Positions 10,791 to 21,690 of a stretch of 64,000 nt of DNA are shown piece by piece; position 1 is the first letter of the stretch, and each line of letters starts with the position of its first letter. This DNA is from Umbilicaria muhlenbergii (lineage: Eukaryota > Ascomycota > Lecanoromycetes > Umbilicariales > Umbilicariaceae). The position numbers were made by a program, and so were the translations under genes. The stretch covers positions 6,380,495 through 6,444,494 of the forward strand of contig KK106982.1 in the NCBI GenBank assembly GCA_000611775.1, written 5' to 3'. The notes beneath the pieces are model-generated. The model ran no database searches. It saw only the letters and a program-made list of their open reading frames with translations, and was not told the origin of the DNA.

Positions 10791-11553
10791 TTCAAGGAGC
10801 GGTCGGGGTTAAGGCGAAATGGGGAGTTGAAGCTCAGGCAAGACGCGCGCTGTTCGGTGGAACGGGGTTTTGTCTTGCTTCATCCGTTGGATCTGTGGAC
10901 TGCAGAGCTCACACAGCAACTGTAAACAAGCGATGTTGATCCAAGACCTCAAGCATCATCTGCCGATCTCTAGCTTCTATCCTAAATTAGGAAGAATGAC
11001 AAGCTCCGGGATCACGATGATCTCGTCAAAGTCCCCCCCCGTTCTGGATCAAGAACACGGCATGTCTTTTTCATATCCTCTACCCTACCTTGATATTCAC
11101 CTGTTCGCATGGACGGGCCTCTTTTGAACGGGGAGACCTCGACAGAGGGAGCCAATTGCGATGGAGGCCAGTTACCTTCGGCTTGGCGTGACCTGTCTCG
11201 CAAGGACCTGCTCAAAAGAGGCAAATTAAGCAAGAGACGTTGCGCGAGCATGCACTTCGACTCAGTCAACATACTTTCCCTTACTCCACACAACCAGTGA
11301 AACCAGGGCCAAACTAACCATGCTCCGCATGAAGCTTCTGCACCCGCATCCGATATATTGTAAACAGCCTCTACATGGCGGGGTGCATTCAGCTGAGCAA
11401 GTTCAACTCACAGAACCGTCCTTGTTCTCATTTGAGCCATCTCCACCGCCTTCCTACAATCCACCGAGCAATTCCACAACCACCTGAATTTCCCACTCAT
11501 CCCCTTCACCACGACCCTACCAATCCTCACTTCCCGCCTGAATCATCTCAACC
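10791..11553. other. Intergenic region, no gene seen
   Basis: About 760 bp with only short ORFs on both strands, none with recognisable sequence. The last 100 bp before 11554 is C/A-rich, as is common in fungal 5' leaders. Confidence 0.5.
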
Positions 11554-12387
11554 ATGTCCACCCCTCCACCAGCCCCCTCCTACCCCTCCCACTCCCGCAG
11601 CACCATCCACCGCTACCGCGCCAACGCCGTCTACGACTACGCCACCATTCATTCCATCGTCAACACGACCGCCATCCTGCACGTCTCATTCCTCCCCCTC
11701 CCCAGCAGCACCGACCCCTTCCCAACCACCCTCCCCATGATCGGCCAAATGGGCTCCTACAGCAACCCGTCCGCCGACCCCTCCTCCGAACCGCTCGACA
11801 TCTACATCCACGCCTCGAGCGCCAGCCGGTTGATGCGCCTTGGCAAAGAAGGTGGCAACGGGGAGGGGGGGCACGCATATGCGGAGGAAGAGGGACTACC
11901 AGTCTGCGTCGCGGCCACCATCCTCGATGGCATCGTCTTGGCTCTCACCCCCTACAACCACAACTGCAACTACCGCTCCGCCGTCCTCCACGGCTATGGC
12001 TCCATCGTCACCGACGAGGATGAAAAACTCTACGCCATGCGGCTCATCACCGACGGCCTCATCCCCAACCGCTGGGCCACCTCGCGCACTCCCCCTAACA
12101 AAACCGAAATGACGGCCACGTCCATCATGAAGATTAGGGTGGCGAGCGCCAGCGCGAAGGTCCGGGTCGGCGGGCCCTCGGAGGATCGGAAGGATTTGAA
12201 GGATGAGAAGGTGGTGGGGAGCGTGTGGACGGGGGTGCTGCCTGTTTGGGAACAGATAGGGGAGGCGGTGGCGGGGGAGAAGAATCAGGTCCGGGAGGTG
12301 CCGGGGTGGGTGGGGGAATGGGTTGGGGGGAGGAATAGGGTTGCCGAAGAGTATGCGGCGGAGGTGGCGAGGGTGCAGTATAAGTGA
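11554..12387 (+). CDS. FMN-binding split-barrel protein (pyridoxamine 5'-phosphate oxidase-like)
   Basis: A single exon of 277 aa. The sequence follows the fungal Pyridox_ox_2-type pattern: RYRANAVYDYATIHSIVN near residue 20, then LPMIGQMGSY, LDIYIHASSASRLMRL, GLPVCVAATILDGIVLA, NYRSAVLHGYGSIV, EKLYAMRLITDGLIPNRW and MKIRVASASAKVRVGGPSEDR. This is the six-stranded barrel that binds FMN in related proteins. The true reaction in fungi is not established, and names such as flavin-nucleotide-binding protein reflect fold only. A Gly-rich insert (GKEGGNGEGG, about residue 95) looks like a loop expansion. The start at 11554 has a good context (ACCATGTC). The frame is intact and the gene appears functional. 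Confidence 0.9.
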   Translation: MSTPPPAPSYPSHSRSTIHRYRANAVYDYATIHSIVNTTAILHVSFLPLPSSTDPFPTTLPMIGQMGSYSNPSADPSSEPLDIYIHASSASRLMRLGKEGGNGEGGHAYAEEEGLPVCVAATILDGIVLALTPYNHNCNYRSAVLHGYGSIVTDEDEKLYAMRLITDGLIPNRWATSRTPPNKTEMTATSIMKIRVASASAKVRVGGPSEDRKDLKDEKVVGSVWTGVLPVWEQIGEAVAGEKNQVREVPGWVGEWVGGRNRVAEEYAAEVARVQYK

Positions 12388-12805
12388 TGGGAGTTGGAGG
12401 AGGGGAGGGTGGAGGGCTAGTGGTAGGGTGGGTCAAACGGTGAGATTGGTGAGGATGGGAGGGCGGGAATGAATGCGGGGTGGGTTTGAGGTATTGTGGT
12501 GATTTATTGGCAGTCGTGTCATGAGATTGGTAAGATACGTTTTGACAATGGAACCCTAGATCAGATTGATAGTCGTTGCTAAGAGGGATATATAGGAGAG
12601 TGGAAAGGCTACGGTGTTTGTAGATGATCCTGTCTCTACTTAGGATTATAAATGCAGAACTCATGTATCTACACTATAATCTTTATAGAAAGCTACAAGT
12701 CTCTAGCCTTGGAACGCTGTTGGACTGTAGAGATTGGCGAGGTCAGAATACATCCGTTGGTGCCCCCCATACCGAAAACTTTTGTCATAGTACTGATCAT
12801 CGTCA
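12388..12805. other. Intergenic region, no gene seen
   Basis: Holds the 3' region of the flavoprotein gene and then AT-richer sequence. No supported ORF. Confidence 0.4.
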
Positions 12806-13660
12806 TTACGTCTCCTTGGACACTGCACTGCTCACTCCCAGATTCTCGATATGCCTGTCACCGCCCTTGCTTCGATCACATTCGTCGACCCACATTTCCG
12901 ACTCACTGGAGTAATCTGGCCCCTCCCTCTGATACTGATCAACCACAACCGCAGCCCTCGCAACAACGGACCACTGAAACTTGCGGTAAAACGGCCGCGA
13001 CTTACCCTCAGGCACCGCGAGAGGCTCGTCCGTCAGAAACAACTTATTAGTCGACTCCAGCGGCTGACCTGCCGTCTAGGGATAGAAACACCAAACAACA
13101 ACTGCGTCAATGAGATTGAGGACGGCGAAGATCATATCAGTCCTCCTGCCACAATTGACCAGAACTGACGGCGTGAGCTCGACGACGATGGAGTTCCCTA
13201 GGAAATCAGCAGCGGCGGCCATCGCACCCTTGGCGCGGATTCTCAGCCGAAGGACCTCGGGGGGGTGGACCCAGACCTAGGATCCAACCCCAGGTAAAGC
13301 AGGCCTCGAATTCAGAAGACGAAGAAGACGGCCGCAAGACCAGCGCGGATGGCGACGCAGACACCCTCGCGAACCGGGATGATGCACATGCCGAACACCA
13401 CGGTGATCATCAGTGGCCGACGGTTGACGCGATTGATAGCGGACCAGGCGACGAATGAAGCCGTGATGTACCAGACCTGCAGACAGCAGCCCAGGAGAAG
13501 AGCCATGCGCTGAGATATTTCTAGGTTCGTGTGGAAGGGTGTTGGGGCGTTGTAGCTGAGGATGTTGATGCCCGACATCTGCTGTGCCGGAAATCGACTC
13601 TTTAGGGTCAGGTAGACGTCACGTGCCAAGGATGCAGGGATGCCAAGGATGCAGGGATTA
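12806..13660 (-). pseudogene. Sugar-transporter (MFS) pseudogene, C-terminal half only
   Basis: Read on the minus strand from about 13,660 down. The first frame gives FPAQQMSGINILSYNAP, SFVAWSAINRVNRRPLMI and nearby helices, matching the middle of fungal hexose/lactose-permease-type transporters (the QQxSGIN helix and the GRR loop). After a frame change near 13,310 the frame resumes with EVLRLRIRAKGAMAAAADFL, FAVLNLIDAVVVWCFYP, TAGQPLES and a typical cytoplasmic tail. An in-frame TAG at 13078-13076 stands where the family has Glu in the YPETxGxxLE signature, and a further frame change lies near 13,265. No N-terminal half (helices 1-6 and the first substrate motif) is found upstream. It is a truncated, decayed host gene and cannot make a working transporter. 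Confidence 0.8.
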
Positions 13661-15616
13661 AAGTAATGCGGGGAGGATTTGGCTGGCTCGAAGGTGCTGT
13701 GGTCAGGGTTTTTACCTTCGTTACTTACTGAGCTTCATCAAGTCAAGAAATGGCTGTGGATCTTGGAGCCGGCGCCAAAATTCTGCCATGGGCCGTGGGA
13801 GCCAAAGTGATCTCCGCAGCTATCAGCACTCGGAGAAGGGTAAGGTTGTTAGGGGATCCGAATCCATGCTAAGAGACTATGCGGCCAATATCATCCGAAC
13901 GGGAGTTTGCCGAACATGCTTGATCAACACCAACATCTTCGTTTCTTGAGCTGAAGCATTTCTTCCGTGAACAATTTGACGTCCAAGGGCCGTCTTTGGC
14001 TGCAACCATTCTCGTCCCCAATGTCTCATGGGGGAAGATGAATCCGCTTCGAAAAGCACCTTGGGCGTAGCACCTGCGTCGGATCCCACGCATCAGTTGT
14101 AGCGCTCCAGTGATTTACTAGCGCAGCGGTCCTGTACGACAGACAGGCGACGCAGGCTCGGGATGCTTAAGGTACCAATTGTGTCTGGTGGACAACTCTC
14201 TGTGCAACGGTCTTCTAAGCGGACTTTTGGTTCTGGACTCGTCAAAATGTGTGCAACTCATGCCCGCCCTTAAAACGACTGCGCCAAGCTCAATCGTGTG
14301 AAATTGAACGCTTGACCCACCGTGATGGCTGGCGGGCCTGTGTATGGCAGGAAACTATTCATCTCATGAGTTCCAGCCCTTCCGCCGAGACGGCACAGCA
14401 AACGCTGTGCTCTATTGGTGTATGTCCCTGTCTTTCTTCGTCGCGGTCTTGGGCTCGTATTCCAGTATAGTTCCGGCTGTTGATACGCGTACTCTGCTCC
14501 TTCCGTCTCGAAGCATTGCGTGTCTCCTTGTCTTGAGGGTTTTTTCTGCTGTATGTCGACGGTGGCAAGCGGCGGGCCTGATGATAGTGATACTCATTGT
14601 GCCGCCTGATCCTTTCTTATTCCACTTCATCGCTACCTTACAAGTTCTTTACCATAGTGCCGCTGGCATGTTACATCTTCTGTCGAAGGCTGTGCAATCT
14701 CGGAATAGCTGTAGCTGCATTTTTGTCTCTTGGAGACGCGCTGCCTCACACGCGTGTGTCATGCCTCACTCGTTACTTTATCATTCATCGAGAGTGCACG
14801 AGTTTGCTATGTCTTTCCGCGCTAGCCGGCGGCAGGAAGGGTGAATTGCAGATGGCTGAGCAATAAAAGAACTACACAGTGTCAAGACATGGGCTTCTAG
14901 CTACACAATCGAGAGCCTAGACAAGCTCCGTGTTGTTTAGCTGACCACTTCTCATGATTATTGATGTTGTAGAGTTGTTCAACCATTGAGCGATCTATGG
15001 TTCCTACTTCTTTCGCTGTGCGCAAGCCGCCGCTGCTTCGGACTCGTCATCACGGCCTCGGCTGCGTTTCAGAAAATGTGGTAAAACATTTGGTGGGTGA
15101 CGCGACCTTGATGTACTGCACTCGCGGCGGTTGCTCCTAGTAGCTTGCCTAACAATTTGGCAATTGGCAGTATCTCTATCCAGCACCTCTTCATCTTTAT
15201 CGTTGTTTCAACTGCCATGCGCAGCGAACGGGGCTTCAGCATAAACAACAGGTCTCGGCGCTAAATTAAGGCATCCATTCGCAAAGTCACGGCCCTCCTT
15301 AAACTACTTAATAACATGCCAGTATCTGGCAGACACGAGAACGACTTGGTCCGGCAGATGTGGCATAGGGTCTTAGCCCCTGCGATGCAGCTTTGCCTCC
15401 TTCCCCTGCATGCCATCCCAAGCAGTGCAGCGTTTGGCGTTTGAAACGTCGAGGTAGCTGTAGTCTTATAAAACTATGGCTCCTGTACCAAAGCGCGAGT
15501 TGGAGTAGTAGTCCCTTAAGCTTTTTCCCGTATTACTAGTCACAGGTATGAGCGTTGAAGTCTTTGCTTGAGATTGATGCTAATACATCATAGAGCGTTC
15601 TAAGCTACGAACCCCT
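13661..15616. other. Long intergenic region with no supported gene
   Basis: About 2 kb. A plus ORF at 14344-14844 (166 aa) has some hydrophobic stretches but overlaps several competing frames and has no recognisable motif, so I do not call it. A near-perfect direct repeat of about 16 bp lies at 13626-13657, beside the transporter pseudogene. Confidence 0.45.
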
Positions 15617-18285
15617 ATGGAACTCCAACGACCCGTCGTGAATCGTTCACCCAGCACTCGTGGAGCAGTGCTTCAATCCTCGGCCGCGACTGCGCGAGGT
15701 AGGGCTCTCGTATACTGATGGTCACTCAATATAGTGCTGACAGTTCAATCCGTTTGCAGTGGTGGCGTCGGCTATGGGCGCCAGAAGCCTAAGGTATGCA
15801 GCGATCTTGGTCCGCGTGCATGGGTACTGGCACCGCCTTTCTCCGGGTTCTCGGTTTAAGCAACATTGTTGAATTATATCGGTCAATTCAGAAACCCGCG
15901 AGCAAGGAACGGAAAGAGTCTATCAAGGCAGCTATTACAAGGAGTCGCCGGACTGCCTTATTTCGGGCTCTTATCCATGCCATTCATTCCCCTCGGAGTT
16001 GCGCTCGCAGAAATACGTCTTAATTGGATAAAGACCTACCTAGGAGCATCTGTCCGCGGCTTAGCCTACTACCAGTTTGCAGCCAAAGCCCACGAAATAT
16101 TAATACAAGCCTCTTTGGCAACTGTTATGTTCTCTTACATCAGGCATGAGATGTTACTGGGCAGAGGCCTTCCATTTGGAGCCCTCTTCTCCGGCCTCCA
16201 GATCAATCAGGTAAGCTATTTGTGGTCAATAGAGTTCCAGGGCTCAATGAAGTCCAACCATCTTTCCGCCTTTACGAGACTGTGCATCTTTGCAGTTACT
16301 TTCACTGGTATATGTCTGGCGGCATTAGTAGGACCTTCAAGCGCGATTCTACTCATCCCGCGACTAGACTATTGGCCCGCCGGTCGTACTCATATTTGGC
16401 TCAATGCCACGGCTGAGAGTATCTAGCCACTTCGGTAAGACATCGTTTTATCACTAACGAGTTTTCATGAGTTCCCCATAATTACTACTCTCTCTGTTAT
16501 GATCATCCAAAGTACCCAATTACCCATAACTGTCGTAACCGTCAAATTTAAATTTCCCATAACTTTCCTCCTATTCTCTTACTCTGTATCTTTTTTCACT
16601 TTACTTACTGCTTCCTCAATAGACTCGATGAAAATATTGTCCCAGATAACTGCTCGAATCTGCCAGACCTCTCCGTCAGCAACTCCTGTCCTGCAAGTGA
16701 GTGGCAAGCGATTAAAACTTTCCTAAACTTAACTAAGCGCAATCTACCTTTGTCATATGAGATGGAAGTATAGTTAGCTTCCTTCCCGACGGCGTCCAAT
16801 TAACAGGACAGGACGCGGTTCGACAGCTCTCAATAGAGCTGTGTGTGGGTACTAACGTACCGCCTGGATATGACTTTCAGCCCGCTCAAGCGTCAGCACC
16901 GCAATCTTTGATCGCAGATGCACTAGTAGCTACTTCTTACCTCTATGACTTAGCCACAGTCATCGAAAGCCCGAGCACTACGAATGAGAGGCTGCCTGGA
17001 GCGACGGGCATTCATTTTGTGCATACCATCCAGGACGGCTATTACCAGCCATACACTGCGGCCTCATGTGGTGAATATGTGATCGATGGCCTCTCTGTTG
17101 AGAGCCCGGTCTACTTTCCTATCCCTCCTTTATTGCTTGACCGTGCGATGGTTGCAGATGTGACATTAGATAACTCCATCTTCCTGTTCCCGCCAAGCGC
17201 CAGCACCAGTGGGGTCGACTATCTTTCAGCGATTCAGTATTTTGGTATTACGGGATCTCAGCTACTGGAGACTCCCGGTAATACTTCAGAATACCGTCTC
17301 AAATTTGTTGAGTTACCGCAAGATCTGTTCAATGGCTCCGCAATCGGAGCAGTTGTCCTAGCTCCTAGAACTTCAACAACCCAGCCACAGGCCATGATGC
17401 TATGCACCCTTGGTGCAGGCTGGGGCACCTCGCTGATGATTTTGTTTTCCACAGGTTTTAATCCGGCATCGGGAGACGTGGCTAGCGTTGCTGATAAGCC
17501 TGGGATCGACCTCGGGAATGACTCCCCAGAACGCGCGATTTTGTTTGGTTACCCCAAATATCCCGAGAAACGCATCATCATAAACGAAGGTTGGGCCAAT
17601 TATCTCAATCCCTTTGTTCCAAGCTTGAACACAACAGTAATCAATGCGCTTATGTCTGACCAGCTGAACTACGGAATCAGTTTCGACACTAAAGCCCGAG
17701 TGGTCCTATCTGGCTTGTTAGCGAACGGGCTTGCCAGAACAGCTTTCACAGGCCGGCTCCAAGGGACCCTTAAAACAAATATCGCTGCTAACCTGAACAG
17801 CAGCGGCATCGACGGGGCCTACTGGTTGTCCGGAAAGTGTGATATATTCTTTGTCGACCCCGCCCAGAGCAAAGATTGGGTCAAGCTTGAGGTTTTTACC
17901 ACTGTCGAAGGATATGCTTACAATAGGCGTGGTGTCGGGCCGAAATTTGCAATCGCAGTTCTTCTGGCCTACTGCTTCGTGGCAATTGCTCACTTTCTCT
18001 ATGCTGCCATCACCGGTATCAGTTCGACAAGCTGGGATTCCATTGCCGAAGTTACCGCACTAGCCATGAACTCGACTCCAACAGAAAAGCTACGCAATAC
18101 TTGTGCTGGCATCAAGGAGACGAGGATTTTCACCGGTGCGCATATTGGTAGCACGGGACAGCGACCCCGACGGAGAACATCTCGAACTGTTTTTTGGTGA
18201 GGTTGATGAAGAGGTGGCGGCGAAAAGTAGTATCAAGCTCAACAGGGCGTACGGGACTATGATCGGAAAAGTGAAGGGGTCTTAG
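15617..18285 (+). pseudogene. Broken gene for a large fungal multi-pass membrane protein
   Basis: Successive plus-strand segments match one fungal-only membrane-protein family of unknown function. A possible start is ATG 15617, with a GT-AG intron ending before 15760. Then come PLGVALAEIRLNWIKTYLGA, RGLAYYQFAAKAHEILIQAS and MLLGRGLPFGALFSGLQINQ, followed by the GPSSAILLIPRLDYWPAG motif (15866-16426). After a splice-like GTAAGA at 16434 there is an extracellular Asn/Ser-rich part (16,600-17,900) and a membrane helix (FAIAVLLAYCFVAIAHFLYA). The C-terminal DPDGEHLELFFGE and KLNRAYGTMIG are in another frame. An in-frame TAG at 16424 (family has Trp), a frame change near 16,770 and another near 18,130 interrupt it. 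Most of the sequence is still well preserved, so inactivation is recent or the assembly has small errors. Confidence 0.65.
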
Positions 18286-18654
18286 ACATCTTTTAAATGG
18301 GAACTTCATCCACGGCGCTGGAAACGACAAACGTCTCTGGGCGACGTTTCAAAGACTCCGACTCTGTGGCCACAAGCAACAGAAGATCGTCGCGCGGCTG
18401 ACTCAAAATTTGGACGAATTCATGACGGCACTCCCACAAATTATGCTGCAGTATGAGTCAAATGAACTTCCGTTCACGCAACAATGTACCATGTTGTAGC
18501 TAGCTCTTCATAACAATTGCTAGCGACTGAGGAGTACTATTCTGAAAATAGGTACTCTGAGTTACGCGCCAATGGCTTGACAACTGCTCTGATTGTCTCT
18601 GCTATTGGCTTTCGCTTCTTGCTTCTGCCATCCAGTTTCATCGCCGTGGGAATT
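18286..18654. other. Convergent intergenic region
   Basis: Lies between the 3' ends of the broken membrane-protein gene (plus) and the MFS gene (minus). No gene seen. Confidence 0.4.
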
Positions 18655-20282
18655 TCACTTTTCTTCCACTACGTCATCATGCACGCTTGGATGCTTCTCC
18701 TGGGCAGTGTTTCCTCTCTTCTCCTCGTCCGCCTCCACTTCCCTTTCTTTCCGCTTTCTCTTCTCCTCCCTCCACCGCGGGCCTCGAGCAATAGCCACCC
18801 ACCAGAACGAACTGAACAACAACCACAGAAGCGCAATCAGAGTACTTGTCCAGCCACTTCCAATTTTATCGAGCAGCGGCACCACGGCCGCCACACCTCC
18901 CGCTCCAAGCAAGCACCGAACCAAATTGTTTGCCGCACTTGCCGCAGCCGAGCTGGCTGGATTACAATCAATGATCAGCACATTCATGGATTGGAAGGAC
19001 CCAGCCAGGGTAAGAGTGGTGAAGAAGAGGAGGACCAGCGCAGCCGCGAGAGGCGGGTGCTCAAGCCCCATGACCCAGCCGTAGGGGATGAAAGTAGCGC
19101 AACCAAGATAGACGAGTGGCAACCCGACCTCGAGTCTTGCTCTCTCAATCGGAAAATGATCGATGTTCTGCTGACGGGATTTTACAATTTCAAGCCCTTG
19201 GATTCGAGCATGCCGGCGAAAATTCCAATCAATGATTCGACCGACAATCGGACGGGAAGTCATGGCCCCGAATCCAATGGGAAGGTAGCAGAGGCCGATT
19301 TGGATGGAGTTGTAGTGGTAGGCGGTCGCGAGCTGGGAGGGTAGGCCGGCGAGGATTATATAGAAGCCGGAGTAGATAAGACCCCCATAGAGAAGGATGA
19401 GAAAGCCTCCTTTTTCGAAGAGGATTGGAATGGAAGAGAGGAGACCAGGTCGCCGCTTTTTCTGGACTGTCTCAATCGCGAGCGGAAGGTCATCTTTGGG
19501 CTGCGTTCGCTGACGAAAATAGGCGACCAGTGGTCGATTCCACTTCTGGGGAGGAACCGAGCCGTTCCCGACGATATTGCGGCAAGTTTCGGGAACAAAC
19601 ACCACAAAGACCACGAGCAAGACCCCGGCATAAATAGTCATGAACCAAAATATCGATCTCCACCCCAGGAAATAAGTTAGAAGGCCGCCAATAACGGGTC
19701 CGAGGGCCGGACCGAGCGATTGCCCAAGAGCTGCAAGACCGATGTAGCTGCCGCGTTCTGCTCGGGTGGCAAGGTCTGAGACAACCCCATTAGACAAGGC
19801 GATCGTACCGCTACTTCCACTGCTTTGCAAACAACGAAGCACGAGCAAGGCCGCATACTCTGTTTGTACAGCGAGGCCTATGTTGGCGCCGATGAAGATG
19901 GCGAAACATACAAGGTAGGCGGGCCGGCGACCGAACCTGTCCGACATGCCTCCGACGATTGTGGGCGCGAGGGCTTGACATATCTGTGGCGAGTCGTTAG
20001 TAGAATTGTAAACACTACATGTTCAAGATATCGCACCATGTAGGTAGTGATTGTCAAATTAATATTAGCAAGTGAGGTGTGAAGGTTCGTAGCCAGGATA
20101 TTTATGGCTGGGAAATAGATGCTGGTGGCGACAGGAGAGGTAAAGGCTGCTAACGATGCGATATAGACGTATACCCGTTTCTCGAGACTAGAAAAGATAG
20201 AAAACGGTAATTCTGCTGCTTTTGTGTCTGGTCCAGCTGGTGGAGGCTCAGGATCTTGCGTCTGCTTTGATACAGAAGACAT
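18655..20282 (-). CDS. MFS drug:H+ antiporter (DHA1 family, Qdr-like), two exons
   Basis: Exon 1 is 20282-20037 and exon 2 is 19983-18655. The 53-nt intron has a CTAAC branch site and keeps the phase; the product is 524 aa. The cytoplasmic N terminus is followed by helix 1 (IASLAAFTSPVATSIYFPA) and helix 2. The MFS motif A, GGMSDRFGRRP, starts at about residue 93 and helices 3-4 follow. Motif C-like GQSLGPALGPVIGGLLTYF is the signature of 12-helix drug antiporters. A central loop separates the six C-terminal helices from the first six, and the tail is very basic and then acidic. The closest pattern is the fungal Qdr/Dtr1 group of plasma-membrane exporters of drugs, polyamines or small metabolites; the substrate cannot be told from sequence. 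The reading frame is intact. Confidence 0.9.
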
Positions 20283-21690
20283 CTTAGGAGATTGAAGACG
20301 AGAGCTTCATCAAAGTGTTGGGAGAAAGGTAGGGTTGAACAAATAACGTGCTCAGTGCTAAAGACCTTCTAGGAATCTGAAGGGGGACGCTTTTATTTAT
20401 CTAATAGTTTTCGCGCGTCAAAATCCCTAAATCTAGAAAGTAGGTAAAGGATGAAATACGCGATGGGTGCGAAGCCCTGAATCCTGGAGGATTTCGATGA
20501 TATTATGTGCTTTCCATCACTCAATTAAACTTGAACGGGTTTCTGATAGGTTGACCACAAGAACACCATAGAAAACCTACTCAGGTAACACCAGATTTTC
20601 GGCCCGCTTTCTAGGTTAGATTCGGAGATATTGGGTCGGAGATAATAGCACCACGAGCCGCTAATGACATCTCAGGAACATTATCGGAGGTGTAGCATCT
20701 GTGCATCCTTCCGCATTCTACTCATGGGCATATCTTACTCTGCAGCTTACTCCGTCTTATTTGTTTTAGACCCTAAGTTTGACTCATAATGTTTCCCGCG
20801 ATTTTAGTGTCATTCTCATGCGGTACCAAGGATCAGCTTTAGTGACTGAGCGGTGTCTGCTTGTTTCAACGTGGATGAACAAGTCTGTGATATTATACCG
20901 GGTGGGATTGCCCCGCATGCTCGAGATCATGAGGGTTTAGCCCTCGGTATACGTCGCCTTTGCCAAGACGGGGATGTGAGAACTCCGCCCTTACTGGGAA
21001 ATTCGACCATGAAAGATCGTGCGGTTGCCGGAGGTTGACCTCTCGGATAACAGAGATGTAGGGTGATGCTAGGCTCAGTTAGTGGAACTGCTATGATTTA
21101 CTTCAGAGAACGCGCACTTTATATCCTATCTATTAATTTGAGACATTCTATTGGCATATAGTGAGGCGGATCTTGGGCCCGGTATTTAGCATGTTGTACG
21201 TCCAGAGGTGCAAGCTATCATGATGCTACATTCAAGTACTACAAATGGATTCAGTGCTAGCAAGTCAGACCCCACCTCAGAACCCAGCCCCTTGGTAGCT
21301 TAGTGCAAGGCGTAAGATGCCTGTTATTATTGAGCTGCAGATGGGTCAGGGAGCATTCAATGTTGAAAGGAAATGGAACATTCAAGCCCCAAGTGCATAG
21401 ACAAGGCAGAGCATTAGGTTGTTCCGCGTTGCCAGTTGTAGTTTTGCGATCTCGTGGAGGGGTAGAACGAGAAGGATGACGTCGTTGGTGAGCTCAACGA
21501 CCCCGATGACTAACCAGAAAGTGCTGTGCCGAATGCAGCTGCCGTTGATCAAGGGATTCCAAAAATTCTGAATGGGAAGTTACTTTTTACTTCTTCCAGC
21601 TATACGCTGCTCTTTTGGCCTCTATATAAAGCAGGCCAGTCGTGAAGTACCTCGTCTATATGTAAAACCCACGAAAACCATATATCCACA
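20283..21690. other. Intergenic region, no gene seen
   Basis: About 1.4 kb upstream of the MFS gene and downstream of the 766-aa gene. Only one short ORF (20853-21038) without recognisable sequence. Mildly AT-rich; no repeat noticed. Confidence 0.45.

Noticed and set aside
14344-14844. 166-aa plus-strand ORF
   Set aside because: Several other frames are open over the same stretch and the peptide has no recognisable pattern, so it is not supported as a gene.
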